64,000 bases of DNA, taken from the NCBI GenBank assembly GCA_963971575.1, contig OZ020611.1, positions 4,724,882 through 4,788,881 on the forward strand, read 5' to 3'. The notes beneath the pieces are model-generated. The model did no database searches. It worked only from the letters and a program-made list of their open reading frames with translations, and was not told the origin of the DNA. A program made the translations under genes and the position numbers. The stretch is from Liopterus haemorrhoidalis. Its lineage: Eukaryota; Arthropoda; Insecta; Coleoptera; Dytiscidae. This document shows, piece by piece, positions 1 through 10,954 of the stretch; positions within the stretch are counted from its first letter, which is position 1, and every line of letters starts with the position of its first letter.

Positions 1-616
1 CTCAAAGCCGGATTGAACTCGAGTTTGCAAATTAGAACGCCAGTATTCAAAGCATTACACCATCGAAGCGCTCTGTTTACTGTGCTACATAATATAATTA
101 AATATTTTACATGGTCAAGCAAAAAACAAAAAATGCGTTATTTTCCGAAAATATAATCTGATTCAAAATTCCTGTTGTACTATTCCGGTTCACGCAAATG
201 TACATTACGTAGATTTTTTTCAGATTTTTAGTTTAAACCATCTGGGCTACAGGGTGTGGGACAAAATTTTTTTAGCACAATTTTGGCAAAAATCGCGTCA
301 AAATAATTGATTTTGCAAAAATTAAATTTTGATCGTTAATCTATGTACTAAGGGCTTTCACTTGATACCCTACTCAGAATTATAAAAAAAATTTTTTTTT
401 CGGTGAGCACATATTTGTTTATATTTTTAGGGGGATATGTTTTTTAGATCTTTTGGTATTTTTCCTATGTGTGGGTCAACGAGTTGTATAAGCATGCCAA
501 AATTCAATTCTCTAGGTATAGCCGTTTAGCTACAATTTTTACCGAACAGACAGACAGACAGACGACAAAATGACGGTATAAGGGTTTTTTGGTCATACCT
601 ACAAAACCCTAAAAAA
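1..616 (-). repeat. Family A (Helentron/HINE-like) repeat, truncated by window edge
   Basis: On the minus strand this copy starts near 616 with the family-A head (TAGGGTTTTGTAGGTATGAC), a short (TCTG)n run (about 543-573), and the conserved body. It runs into a tRNA-like module at 1-100 (type delta) and is cut by the window start. The head folds on itself (AGGGTTTT paired with AAAACCCT). The same body recurs at 27804, 38622, 51555, 56740 and elsewhere, so this is an interspersed repeat and not a gene. Assignment to Helentron-associated elements is by architecture only. Confidence 0.8.
12..95 (-). repeat. tRNA-like module, type delta (inside family A)
   Basis: The minus strand has a B-box-like GAGTTCAATTC preceded about 45 nt upstream by an A-box-like TGGTGTAATGC (one mismatch to TRGYNNARNNG). 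The same module lies at 56745-56835. There is no convincing acceptor stem, so it is not called as a functional tRNA. Confidence 0.5.
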
Positions 617-750
617 CGCTGGGATATTTGTCAAATTATTTAAATTTTGTTAAATAAAAATAATTGGAAGCTCTTAGTTTTAAAATAACCAATAAAAGTG
701 ATTATCAAAAAAGCTGTTGATTTTGATGTGATAAATATACCTAGACATTA

Positions 751-825
751 TGTTGACTTCTTACACCTATTAAATACCTACAAAACCCGGAAATATGTGA
801 AAATTCACACTTCACTTCAATTTTT
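751..825 (+). repeat. Family A 3' terminus fragment, fused to B
   Basis: Carries the A-type 3' subTIR variant (ATACCTACAAAACCCGG), the hairpin GTGTGAA/TTCACAC (slightly degraded here) and a TTTTT end. Family B starts on the very same T-run with no gap. 620-750 between this and the preceding A copy is AT-rich and unassigned. Confidence 0.7.
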
Positions 826-946
826 ACCGACCGCCAACATATATAAGGGAGGTATTGTGATCATACCGATTTTGACGTTTCGAGATTTCGATGGATCTTT
901 ACGAATTGTAGTCCCTACATAACGTCTGTCGGTCTATCAGTCCGTC

Positions 947-997
<51 letters not shown>

Positions 998-1452
998 GTA
1001 CACGTGCAGAACAAATTCGGCTGAACGGATTTTTATGAAACTTCATATTTAAGCTTCTGCCATCAATGGCACGAGTTGATCAACTTTTGGTAAAAATCGC
1101 TTGACTAAAAATGGGAGTTTACTCGTGTCGATTTTAAGATTTTTGTGAATATTTCACAACAGAAAAATATTTCGAAAAAAATTATTGAACGAAAGTTGCT
1201 AAAAAAGCAATAACTAATAACTTTTATTTGAGACGTTCTTTGATAAAACGAAAAATTTCGAATAATTTCTGTAAAATTTTTCTCAAGTCTCAATTTTTTC
1301 ATACTTATATGTAACGTTTCCATGGTCATGATAAATAATATCTCTGTTAGAAAATTCTAGGCCAAGTTATTTCTAGTCTGCTGCTAGAATGTATTTTATA
1401 TAAGTACTTTACGATGGCGGTCGGTCCTGTGGTGGCCACAGCTGATTTTTTT
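821..1452 (+). repeat. Family B HINE-like element, complete copy
   Basis: The 5' subTIR ACCGACCGCCA (826-836) is exactly inverted as TGGCGGTCGGT (1415-1425). This is followed by a 3' hairpin CTGTGG-TGG-CCACAG (1427-1441) and a T-run. A (TCTG/TCCG)n tract spans 923-998. There is no coding potential; the short ORFs are frame noise. Length is about 630 bp. The layout (subTIR, microsatellite, body, subTIR, 3' hairpin) is that described for Helentron-associated non-autonomous elements. Confidence 0.8.
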
Positions 1453-2234
1453 CCGATAACATTAACTAATCAAAAATTTATATACCTATTTCATTGGTGC
1501 TCTTATAGTGTAAATTTTGGTCGATTACCTAACTATCTCAAATATGTAATTAAGTAGAAATTTACGATAATGACCATCCTGACCTAACCTATATTCTATT
1601 CTCAATCAGCAATTAACGCCAGTTCGATATATCAAGCATTCACCGTACAATAAAAACGGCAGTAAGTTCAAGGTAACATGTTATTGTCATAGCTGGAGTA
1701 ACGCGTGAATAATTCTCATATATCTGTCATACATGTCCGTAACACAGCGCTGGAATCCACTTATCTCTGTTCATAAGGGCAATTCATAATTCCAGAGGAA
1801 GGCTTTTCCGCAAGGAGTTCCGCACTAATTGATTGAATGTTTGCACTTTAATTAAATACTTTATATTGTTATATTTAACTTAACGGTTCAGTGCAACTCA
1901 AGAGGTGTTGTAATATGAATTTGCTCGAGTCGCGTGGGCGCTACTCAGAACCGCTTGCTTAATCCGTTGGAAGGGACACATGTCAAATTGGATCATTTTT
2001 GTTTACTTACATCTTGATTTTATATAAATAATCCCAACGGTTTCTGTTGACCTAACAAAATTAATTCAAAATAGCTTCAATGAAGTTTCTGCCAAAAAGG
2101 TTTCATTAGTATAGTTTCAGAAATAAAATTTTATTATTAATTTATATATTTACTAGCCCACCTACACAACAAGGGCGTGGGGTGGATTTTGTACAAATAA
2201 ATAATAATATTTACTATACAACTATCCATGTAAC
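1453..2234. other. Unassigned AT-rich interval
   Basis: No ORF with family resemblance and no clear repeat ends seen. Confidence 0.5.
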
Positions 2235-3290
2235 GGGTGTTTTTTAAGAGGTATAGAACTTTAAAATGAAATAAAACACATAAAAAAATCGTGGTAACGG
2301 CAATTCTATTGGCTTCATTGGAATGATAATTTTATACCATTAGTATTTAAATATGATTTCGGGCATATGGACTCGAATAAAGCGCAATCTGGAAGTCCAA
2401 TTTTCAACCACTTTTTGGAACAGCTGGGGCCGTATATCGACAATAACGCGGTGAATGTTGGCTTCCAAGATGTCCATCGTCTCTGGTTTATCGGCGTAGA
2501 TTAGCGACTTCACATATTCCCACAGAAAATAATCCAAAGGTGTTAAATCGCACGATCTTGGAGGCAAATTCACAGGTCCATTACGCGAAATTATACGCTC
2601 ATTGAATGTTTCCTTCAATAGACAGAATGAGCTGTGTGGGATGTTACATCGTCTTGTTGAAACCACAGCTCTTCCACATTAATGCCATTCAATTGAGGAA
2701 CGAAAAGTCAGTAATCATGACTCTATAGCGGTCTCCATTGACTGTAACGTTCTTGCTGGCATCATTTTTGAGGAAATAAGAACCAATGATTCCACCAGCC
2801 CATAAATAACACCAAACAGTGACTTTTTATGGATGTAACGGCGTCTCAATAACCGAACGCACGACCCACACGATGCTCATGTGCCTTCTTGCACGAGCTG
2901 GATCTTGTAAGCTCGTAAACTAAAATCTTTCTGTAAAATCTTCCATAAAGTGGATGGACACAATTCCAGTTGCTGTGCACGATGGCGATTCGACACATTC
3001 GGGTCCTCCTCAATACTATGTTCTACAGCAGCAACAGCTTCTTCGGTGCGCACTGTACGATGTCTCTGCGGATGCGTATTATCAATTAGAGTATGCGTAG
3101 TGCGAAAACGATCCACGGTTATTCGAATTATTAGCTTGAATGGACAATTATGTCGACAGTAAAATGGACGTAACGCACGATATATTGCGCGAACTGAACC
3201 ACGATTTTCGAAATAAATTTTCACAATTTGCAAGCGTTGTTCTGGCGTAAGTCTATTCCCCAAACTGAGTACAACTCAGCTGTCAGCTAT
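2235..3290 (-). pseudogene. Mariner-like (IS630/Tc1/mariner) transposase pseudogene
   Basis: Read on the minus strand. The N-terminal half (3263-2877) opens MGNRLTPEQRLQIVKIYFEN and contains two helix-turn-helix-like segments, ending in the family block KIQLVQE. After an internal deletion that removes the first catalytic Asp block, the C-terminal part contains WFQQDDVTSHTA (second acidic block, frame-shifted) and LPPRSCDLTPLDYFLW (third block) in 2666-2340, ending in PEIIFKY. One terminus (GGGTGTTTTTTAAGAGG) starts at 2235; I could not find the matching right-hand terminus. Internal deletion plus frameshifts make it non-functional. It is related to, but clearly distinct from, the 32690 mariner. 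Confidence 0.85.
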
Positions 3291-3361
3291 CAGCTGTCTG
3301 CTTAAGCAACTTAAAATGTTACGCGTCTAAGTCAGTTTTAAAAACATATTATTTTGCCTCT

Positions 3362-3900
3362 GTCCAGTCACATCTATCGTACGTCTTATTGATTTGGGGT
3401 CATTCCACCCAAACTAGAAGGCTATTTGCTTTGCAACGCAGAGCCATTAGGTTCATGAGCAATCTGCAATACCGATCCAGCTGCCGTCCCTTTACATCCA
3501 TCAGTGCATCTTGCATGTTCATAATAACCCCTCTACGTACTCTGTCCAAAGTTCTCTCCACGTACACGACACGAGAAACAAGAATGATATTCGTCCTGAA
3601 TTTACCAGACTCAAGAAATCCAGGTATAGCGCTAATTATCATTCAATTAAATTTTACAATGTTCTACCATCCTTCACGTCGATCTTCACGTCGTTCTACC
3701 ATCACGTCGTTCTACCATCACGTCGTTCTACCATCACGTCGTTCTACCATCCTTCACTAAGATCCTTCACGTCGCAAGATTTAAAAAATATCTAATTGCC
3801 AAGGCTTTCTACTCTACTGAGGAATACCTACGAAATGATTTTGGTGACTTGAATGAGGTTCTGCGATTAGGCTTGTCCTGCTTTTCGTCCAAACCTCGCA
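3362..3900 (+). pseudogene. Non-LTR retrotransposon ORF2 C-terminus, decayed
   Basis: Frame-shifted remnants of a LINE ORF2 C-terminal region. One frame has the motif LIWGHSTQTRRLFALQRRAI, typical of the region downstream of the reverse transcriptase in Jockey-like elements. A second frame gives SRYSANYHSIKFYNVLP, and a third FKKYLIAKAFYSTEEYL near the end of the protein. The coding sequence is interrupted by a short tandem array at 3664-3760. The RT and endonuclease domains are absent. Downstream sequence to about 4060 is AT-rich and probably the 3' UTR. Confidence 0.75.
3664..3760 (+). repeat. 16-bp minisatellite within LINE coding remnant
   Basis: About four head-to-tail copies of TCTACCATCACGTCGT plus degenerate edges, sitting inside a decayed LINE reading frame. 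Confidence 0.9.
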
Positions 3901-4061
3901 TTATGTTCAATCAATTTGTAATATTTTTTGTTTATTTTCCTTTTTACAATTCTTAAAATTATATTTTTATATTATTGTACTGCATCCTATTCAAATTGTA
4001 ATTTGTGTAATACATTATGGACTTTGTAAAAATGTACAACATGTAATACAATAAAATAGTC

Positions 4062-4098
4062 GCTGGAAACAGTGTTGGAAACAGTGCTGGAAACAATG
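4062..4098 (+). repeat. Short tandem repeat, ~12-bp unit
   Basis: Three units of GCTGGAAACAGT with small variation. A short AACT repeat follows at about 4257-4275. Confidence 0.7.
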
Positions 4099-4667
4099 TT
4101 ATTCGAAAAACAAACCTCTAAAAAAAAACACAATTTACAAGGTGCTATTAAAAAAAAATAATAATAATAAGTTTCACGGTCTTCAGCTTCTTTGTCTGTC
4201 AGTATTTCTATCTGCCTATTGGTGCAAATAGTCTTTGTTGCTGTGCGCCAAAAATTTTAACTAACTAACTAACTATCTGCCTATCGATTTTTCCATTTAT
4301 CAATTGTCTATTAAATTTTCGGTCAGTCGGTTTACCTATTCTGTTGGTTTCTCCATCCATAATCACGGTCTTCTGTTTCTCTGTTTGTCAATCTATCTAT
4401 CTTCGTACAGGCAATTAAACTGTTTATTAATTTGTCACCTAGAGTTGAAGGTTAGAAGAACTAGGAATATTAATATTCTATATTTAGTATTATTATTATT
4501 AATTAATATTTAATTTTGCTGATGATGAATGATGATTCTTGTGATGATTGTATGAGCGTATTGTTGCAGTACTTTCATAAATAGTAATTGCATCAGATCC
4601 TCGTTGAGTTGTGCGGAACATGATATTTAACAATGGTAAACTTTAAAGTTCAAGCGGGACTCGGTAC

Positions 4668-4715
4668 AGTACTCGGCACTCGGCACTCGGCACACGGCAT
4701 ACGGCATACGGCATT
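4668..4715 (+). repeat. Short tandem repeat ACTCGGC / ACGGCAT
   Basis: Seven- to eight-base units (actcggc, acacggc, atacggc) repeated about six times in an otherwise AT-rich interval. Confidence 0.8.
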
Positions 4716-5199
4716 GACCTAACCGGATCTATCAGCAGATCTAAAACACTCGTCGCTCCAATCAGTGTATGACTAATTAGCCTTGAACCTTGCCCTCACA
4801 ACATCTCTCAGTATATACGCCACTTAACACGTGAATATGACTTAAGAAAATCCATATAACACGTTTTTAATTTAAGTTGTTAGATATTGCGTTGGAGAAT
4901 TTATATTACCTGGGTAGGAAAGTAATGTCGTCATAAAAACTAGAATTAGTCTAAAACAGTGGCTTCCAAAACCTGGGTCACCAAAGAATTTCGATGGGGT
5001 CGTAAACTCACCTTCTATATTTGCAGAAATGTTTTCTTTTGCTTATCAGGTTTGTCATGAAATTTATTGTTGCTCATCGGGTTTCTCGAAAGCTTTTTTT
5101 TTTTATCTTTTGTTTTTGCTCGTCAAGCTTTTCGAAATTGTTTTATTTTTATTTTTTTGTCAGCCAGGGTTCTCTATTTTTTTTAGGGTTTGTGGGTCA

Positions 5200-6310
5200 A
5201 ACTTAGTTCTCTTTGACCCACATATAAGAAAACTATTGAAAGTTCAAAAAAAAACAGATTGCGGGAAGAAATATACACAAATATGTATTCAAAGGAAAAA
5301 TAGTCTTTTTTTAATTTTAATGGGATATCAAATGAAACCTCTTAATGCGTGGATATATTGATAAATCATTTTTTTTTTTTTTTTCGCTCAATATACTCCA
5401 AGAAACTTTAGCCCCCATCCTATTTCCCAAAACATACTTACTTAATCCTGAAGCCTTTCTACCTTGCGTTGTAAGGCTATAGTCGAGCTACTTATTTTCT
5501 GGTGTTGTTCTCCATACTTCTTTCCATCGTGTTCTGTCCTTTGTATATTTTCTTATCTCCTCCCACTTTACGCTTCTCTTCGTTGCAGCTTCTTCTGTTT
5601 CTTGGTGCCAGGTTTTACTCGGTCTTCCAGGTCTAACTTTCTTCACTGTTCTTGTTTCATAAACTCTTTTTACTATTTTGTCTTCACTCATTCTGTGTAT
5701 GTCCCAGCCATGTTAGCTGTCCTTCTTCTATTATAGTCTCTACTGGTTTTGTGCCTAGTTTTTCTCTAAATACTTCATTTCTTATTCTGTCCAATTTTGT
5801 TTTACCTACGATTTTCCTTAAAAATCTTATTTCGGAGCTTCTTATTTTAGACCTGTGCGTCTCTGTAGTGGTCCAGGATTCTGAGGCGTATGTCAAAATT
5901 GGTACTGTCACTTTTTTGAAGATCCCAAAACATTTGATCAAAAAATCTGAAAAATTCTCAATTAGAACTTTGATAGAAACCGGAATACAGGAATTTTTTG
6001 TCAGATTAGATTTTCGAGAAATATTGAATTTTTTGTGTTGAGAAAAATAATAATTATTATTATTTTATTTTTTTATTTATTGTGTAGAATCAAAAAAAAA
6101 TCTCGAGGCCTAGATTACTTCTTTTAAATTTATTTTATATTTTAACAAGATTTTTGCCAAAAATATGCTTTAAAAACCTATAACCCAGAAGAGGTAATCT
6201 AAAATTCTAAAAAATTCTAAGGAATACACATTAATGTGAATCGGAATAGTACAACAGAAATTTTTAATCAGATTATATTTTCGGAAGATATCGCATTTTT
6301 TGTATTTTTT
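5200..6310 (+). repeat. Diverged family A copy interrupted by an RTE-like LINE
   Basis: Family-A body sequence (block around TTTGACCCACATATA, then the segment reading TCAGATT...TTTTCGG) is present in 5200-5425. It resumes at 5934 after a LINE insertion flanked by a 10-bp duplication. The A block is diverged from the 27804 copy and lacks a recognisable tRNA-like module. Confidence 0.65.
5436..5923 (-). pseudogene. RTE-like LINE 3' fragment (ORF2 C-terminus)
   Basis: The minus strand encodes the C-terminal tail of a LINE ORF2, with motifs YASESWTTTETHRSKIRS, LGTKPVETIIEEGQLTWLGH and KTWHQETEEAATKRSVKWEE, ending TTPENK. It has a frameshift around 5690. The short 3' end terminates in a TAAGTAAGT-type tail at 5436. 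It is flanked by a perfect 10-bp direct repeat CCCAAAACAT (5426-5435 and 5924-5933), so this is a 5'-truncated insertion into family A. A second copy lies at 22815-23395 in the other orientation. Confidence 0.85.
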
Positions 6311-6769
6311 ACAAAATTGATAATTTTTTTAATTCATAGCTAAATTATAGCTAATAATGTTATGACTCTTTTGTGTCTACGAATTTAACTATATACAACT
6401 ATACATATTTTAATGAATTTTTGTTTCTTTTACAATTTTTCAAGAAAGTACCTTTTAAAGTGCTATTTTAAAGCATTATAATGCATTAATTTTACAATTT
6501 TCTGAATTGGAAAAAACGAAATAGAAACAATAATTTACGTGAATTTTTACTTTTTATTAATTTTTTATTTATAATAAAATTATATTTCCAAAAATTTAAG
6601 AAAAAATACAGAAACAATAGATTATAACATTTCGAAAAATTTACATAGTCATAGAAAAATAATATTTAATAGAAAAGTAATAAGATAATGATGTCTTTAT
6701 ATATTTAGTGAATTCTGCACACGTCATATTCATGTTAAAATTGCAAAGAACGGGACACGATGTCTACAT
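6311..6769. other. Unassigned AT-rich interval
   Basis: Very AT-rich with poly-A/T runs. No repeat ends or coding motifs recognised. Confidence 0.4.
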
Positions 6770-6773
6770 TTAA

Positions 6774-7291
6774 CCCTTTACTGCATGAATTTTTATTTTT
6801 GGCTGAAATAATTCATGGGCATTAGGAATTGGTTCTTATTGATAGAAAAATTAATTAAAAAATTATATTCAAATTTTAATTATTATTTTTATGAAAAAAT
6901 AATAATTAAAATAATAATTTAAGATTTGTGCCATACATGGAACATTATGATTCTACATTATGTTGCAAAAGAAAATGATTCCGTATTATTTGCTCGTCAA
7001 TTGCTAGGGGTTCTTCATTAGGGATTAAAAGCAGTCGCCCTCTAATTTTTGAACGAAAAGGTCGTATCATCTAGTTGTTCTTTCTCAATAAATTCAGAGT
7101 TATAGTTGAAGTGCAAATTCCGCTTGATATCCTCAAATCTATTACAGCCCATTATTTAAGATACTGCAGGATCCATTGCTGTGTATATGTCATATATGAA
7201 CATTCATTAAGTAACGTTCTGATTCAGTTTTAAAAGTAACAAAAAATAAAAATCGGAATGTGCCATATATGGCACACCATGCGGTAAAGGG
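6774..7291 (-). mobile_element. piggyBac-like non-autonomous element with transposase remnant
   Basis: The element begins CCCTTTACTGCATG and ends CATGCGGTAAAGGG (inverted, one mismatch). It is flanked on both sides by TTAA (6770-6773 and 7292-7295), the hallmark of piggyBac insertion. On the minus strand a broken frame reads RFEDIKRNLHFNYN and, after a frameshift, LLLIPNEEPLAIDEQII. These fit the piggyBac transposase region around one catalytic Asp (the IDEQI block). Only about 520 bp remain, so it is a deletion derivative. Interior copies of a GTGCCATA-type motif near both ends may be transposase-binding sequence. Confidence 0.85.
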
Positions 7292-7404
7292 TTAAATAAT
7301 ACACAAGATACAGCTAAATGTATAGTGTTTACAAATCATGCATGTTATGAATTTAGGATAAGAAATAAAAGCTAGATGTTAGGTATAATTGTAAATCGAG
7401 ACAC

Positions 7405-7496
7405 ATAATAGTCCCGAAAGACATCACTGGGGACACCGGGACATATAAGCTAAATTCGGGACAAATCCCGATAAATCGGGACGTCTGATCACCCTA
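7405..7496 (-). repeat. hAT-type terminus fragment
   Basis: The minus strand starts AGGGTGATCAGACGTCCCG and continues with repeated CCCG/CGGG pairs, a pattern common at ends of hAT elements. Only one end is present, so the call is tentative. Confidence 0.4.
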
Positions 7497-7627
7497 TCTA
7501 TAAACAAGCTATAAAAAGTGTGAGGACGGCTGTGAATTCTTCGTAAAAAGTTCGTGCAAATTAGAAACTTGTATGAATTGCAACAAAAAAGTTATAAGCC
7601 AAAAAGTAAATCGACCAAAATCAGTTT

Positions 7628-8350
7628 ATGGACGTATCTAGTGACCTTTGCACTTTTGGGCTGTTGAGCGGTGCTTTGCTTAAATACTTTTTATCAAATC
7701 GACAGCAGTTTACCCAAATTGGCAGTAACAAATCTAAACCCCTTCCTCTTCTCGGCGTTCCCCAAGGCTCTGTACTTGGCCCACCGTATCCCCCATATGT
7801 AAGTTTCCTTAGTATACATGTAGATCCCCTTCTAAGATGGCACCAACATACAGAGTTTCTGAGCCGTAAACTAAGGTCTACCATATATCTAATTAGAAAA
7901 CTAAAACTAGAGGTGAGTATAGATGTGGTTCTAAAAGCTTACTTTTCCCTTTTTCACTCCCAGTTAAGCTGTGGTTTATTATGGGGACATTCACCAGCTG
8001 CCAAAAGAATTTTTGCCCTACAGCGTAAGGTTGTAAGAATTATTGCTTCTGCTACTTTTCAAGCCGACTGTTGTGATCTTTTTGTAAAACTCAATATAAT
8101 GTCCCTACCTTCCATTTTCATCTTTTACTGCGTACTCCATATTCACCAAAATCTAAAAAATTTCCCAACCTGCAGTAAAACCCACTACCATAATACTCGG
8201 TTAAAAACAATATTCGTGGTAACTTCTTACGCTTTAACAAATCAAGGAGATCCATCAATTATTTTTCAATTAAATTTTTTAACCTTATACCTATGGAAAT
8301 TAGAGAACTACCACCCAAAAATTTCCACGAAAAAATCAAAGCTATTCTGA
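7628..8350 (+). pseudogene. Jockey-like LINE ORF2 with reverse-transcriptase core deleted
   Basis: A 240-codon open frame fuses two parts of a LINE ORF2. It starts with residues preceding the RT motif and includes GVPQGSVLGP (about residues 43-52). It then jumps directly to the post-RT segment with WHQHTEFLSRKLRSTIYLIR, SQLSCGLLWGHSPAAKRIFA and LQRKVVRII. The YADD/FADD active-site block that should lie between is missing, so an in-frame deletion has removed the RT core while keeping the frame open. The true element would be about 900 residues. The 3' UTR runs to about 8470 and ends in an (ATT)n tail (8448-8470). Confidence 0.8.
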
Positions 8351-8447
8351 CTGTAAATCCCATGTTTAACTTTAGTTTTAAATAACTTATATTTTTCTGT
8401 AAATGACTGACTAGTAACGTTACCATGTAATAGTATTTAGTCAATAA

Positions 8448-8471
8448 ACATTATTATTATTATTATTATTT
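8448..8471 (+). repeat. (ATT)n tail of LINE
   Basis: A short ATT microsatellite immediately downstream of the LINE remnant, where a non-LTR element would carry its 3' tail. Confidence 0.7.
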
Positions 8472-8526
8472 TCCGGAAAACCAATTAAAGTGGCCAATTA
8501 AGCGGCAACTTTGCTCCAATTTAACC

Positions 8527-8572
8527 GACTTCCTATATCTAACTTCGTATATCTGACTTCGTATATCTTATG
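8527..8572 (+). repeat. Short tandem repeat, ~16-bp unit
   Basis: Three imperfect copies of TATATCTAACTTCG. Confidence 0.7.
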
Positions 8573-8822
8573 GTTCATGTGATCCCAATGCTTAGGCTCG
8601 AAAATCGGGCACCCTGTATAAACGTATTTTTGTAGATCGTTTATTTCGAAATCAAGAAACGAACGAATCCTTCAAGAAACACGTATTCTCCTGTTTATTT
8701 TTGTGGTGAACTATGCAATTACATTAAAATGTTCGTGCGTGGTGTGTTTATAGGTAAGGAGTGAAATTAAGAAAGAACGAATAATATATGTGCGCTCGAC
8801 AAATCCTGCTGCAGACAGGTGA

Positions 8823-8857
8823 GTCTGTGTGTGTTGTGTGTTGTGTGTTGTGTGCTT
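8823..8857 (+). repeat. (GTGTT)n microsatellite
   Basis: Repeated TGTGTTG units. Confidence 0.8.
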
Positions 8858-9211
8858 ACAGCTCCATCACACGGCACTGGATGCAGAAAGAAAACAACTT
8901 TGTGTCGAGGGATTTGTTTACAAACTAAAATAAGCAAGTAAGGAGATTTACGTTACGTCTCAGACTCGGGATCTAGCAGAGTTTTTACTGCTCCAAGAGC
9001 AAATAAACCGACTTCTATCAGTGAAGCACACCTGTATAATCATCCACAACACCACTGTTCTAACTTTACTTTCACGAACGAGAAAATAAGACAATTTTAT
9101 ACTTTTTTAACAATAAAATTATTACTTAAAATATCATTTAGGGAATCTAAATTTAATGATACATCAACAGAATAATAGTCCAACATTGTAACACAAAATA
9201 TACTCGCCAAC

Positions 9212-9285
9212 AAATAAAAGTGTAGTGTGAATTTTCACATTTCCGGATTTTGTAAGTATTTAATAAGTGTAAGAAGTCAACAGAA
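9212..9285 (-). repeat. Family A 3' terminus fragment
   Basis: Reverse-oriented A-variant end: hairpin TGTGAATTTTCACA then the subTIR-like CCGGATTTTGTAAGTAT. It matches the variant at 751-825. It lies about 250 bp before the 120-bp array and may be one end of the element that hosts that array. Confidence 0.6.
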
Positions 9286-9540
9286 TGCAGGATGTCTAGG
9301 ACAATCTCTATAATATAATACTCCAACGTGTGTCCCTGGCTGGGTGGCTAGGTGCATTCGTGCCTGTCGTCCAATGAGGTAGTATAATTATATGACGTCA
9401 AATTTGACGCGATATTCCGAAATGTAACGAAATATTCCGAAGCTTACCGAAGTGTCACCAGCTATAACTAGACTAAAAACATTTTGGTATTTTTCAGCGG
9501 CTGGTATTTAATTTATCTGAATTTAATAAAATAACATAAA

Positions 9541-10462
9541 AACATGTCTAGGTTTTCGTAGGCATAAACAAGAAACTCTAGATACTCCTATATATGCTTT
9601 GACCGATATGAACAATATTTTGCAGATTTACTCTCTAAGAATCTACGAACGTAATCAAATATTAAAATGTCTAGGGTTTTGTAGGCATAAACAAGTAACT
9701 CTATACACTCCTATACGCTTTGACCGATATGAACAATATTTTATAGATTTATTCTCTATACAAATATAATTACATATAGAAATGTCTAGGGTTTTGTAGG
9801 CATAAACAAGAAACTCTAGATACTCCTATATGCTTTCACCGATATGAACAATATTTGCAGATTTATTTTCTAAGAAACTGCGGATTAAATACCATATAGA
9901 AATGTCTAGGGTTTTGTAGGCATAAACAAGAAACTCTAGACACTCCTATATCCTTTGACTGATATGAACAATATTTTGCAGATTTATTCTTTATACAAAT
10001 ATAATTACATATAGAAATGTCTAGGGTTTCGTAGGCATAAACAAGAAACTCTAGATACTCCTATATGCTTTCACCGATATGAACAATATTTGCAGATTTA
10101 TTTTCTAAGAAACTGCGGATAAAATACCATATAGAAATGTCTAGGATTTCGTAGACATAAACAAGAAACTCTAGATACTCCTATATGCTTTGACCGATAT
10201 GAAAAATATTTGCAGATTTATTTTCTAAGAATCTGGGGATAAAATAACATATAGAAATGTCTAGGGTTTCGTAGGCATAAACGAGAAACTCTAAACACTT
10301 CTATATCCTTTGACTGATACAAAAAATATTTTACAGATTTATTCTTTAAGAATTTGCGAATATAATTACATACAGAAATGTCTAGGGTTTCATAGGCATA
10401 AACAAGAAACTCTTATATCATTTGACCTATGTGAATGATATTTTGCAGATTTATCCCCATAT
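9541..10462 (+). repeat. Tandem array 1, ~120-bp unit (8 units)
   Basis: Units begin near 9541, 9665, 9780, 9900, 10016, 10136, 10256 and 10377. Each contains TCTAGGGTTTYGTAGGCATA and then GAAACTCTAGA, which pair as an 11-bp imperfect hairpin. The following text reads CTCCTATATGCTTTGACC, GCAGATTTATT and AATTACATA. The loop GTAGGCAT matches the family-A head GTAGGTAT. The same unit forms array 2 about 20 kb away. There is no coding potential. Confidence 0.95.
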
Positions 10463-10954
10463 AATACCGACCTTATTTTATATTTACATGATTATTTAAA
10501 CTGATTTGAAATATTTTTGAATACATTTTGGTAAAAATGGTAAATTAATGTAAAAATAAATTAAACGTTATAAATTACCTTTATTTTCAAAAATCTAAAT
10601 GTAATGCATTGAGTAAAACTCGCCTTGGTATATGCTGTTCACTTGAAGTAAGGCACTTTATGCACTTCATGAAGTAAGGCGTATGACTAGAGAAAGAAGT
10701 CAGAGGCGTCGAGCAAGTTCCACATTAAGGTAATGATGTGTTTGCAACATGGTTGACAACTAATGCGCTAGTCTTATATAATACAGCTATCTGTCTGTTG
10801 TTTTTCGTGTACCTATCGTGAATATTCGGAACTCTTCGTGTGTAATAACCGGACTGGCAACATAGCGTTTGATCTGGCTGAATTTGAACTCACTAGAGTA
10901 ATTCTGTTGTCCGTAGCGATTTTTTTCGTGAGACTTTAGTTTTTTTAGTTTTTT
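10463..10954. other. Unassigned interval
   Basis: Holds a small direct repeat of a GAAGTAAGGC motif (about 10645-10680). No coding signal recognised. Confidence 0.4.

Noticed and set aside
5021..5361. Phe-rich ORFs of 61-110 codons
   Set aside because: Low-complexity T-rich sequence overlapping a family A fragment; no domain signal.
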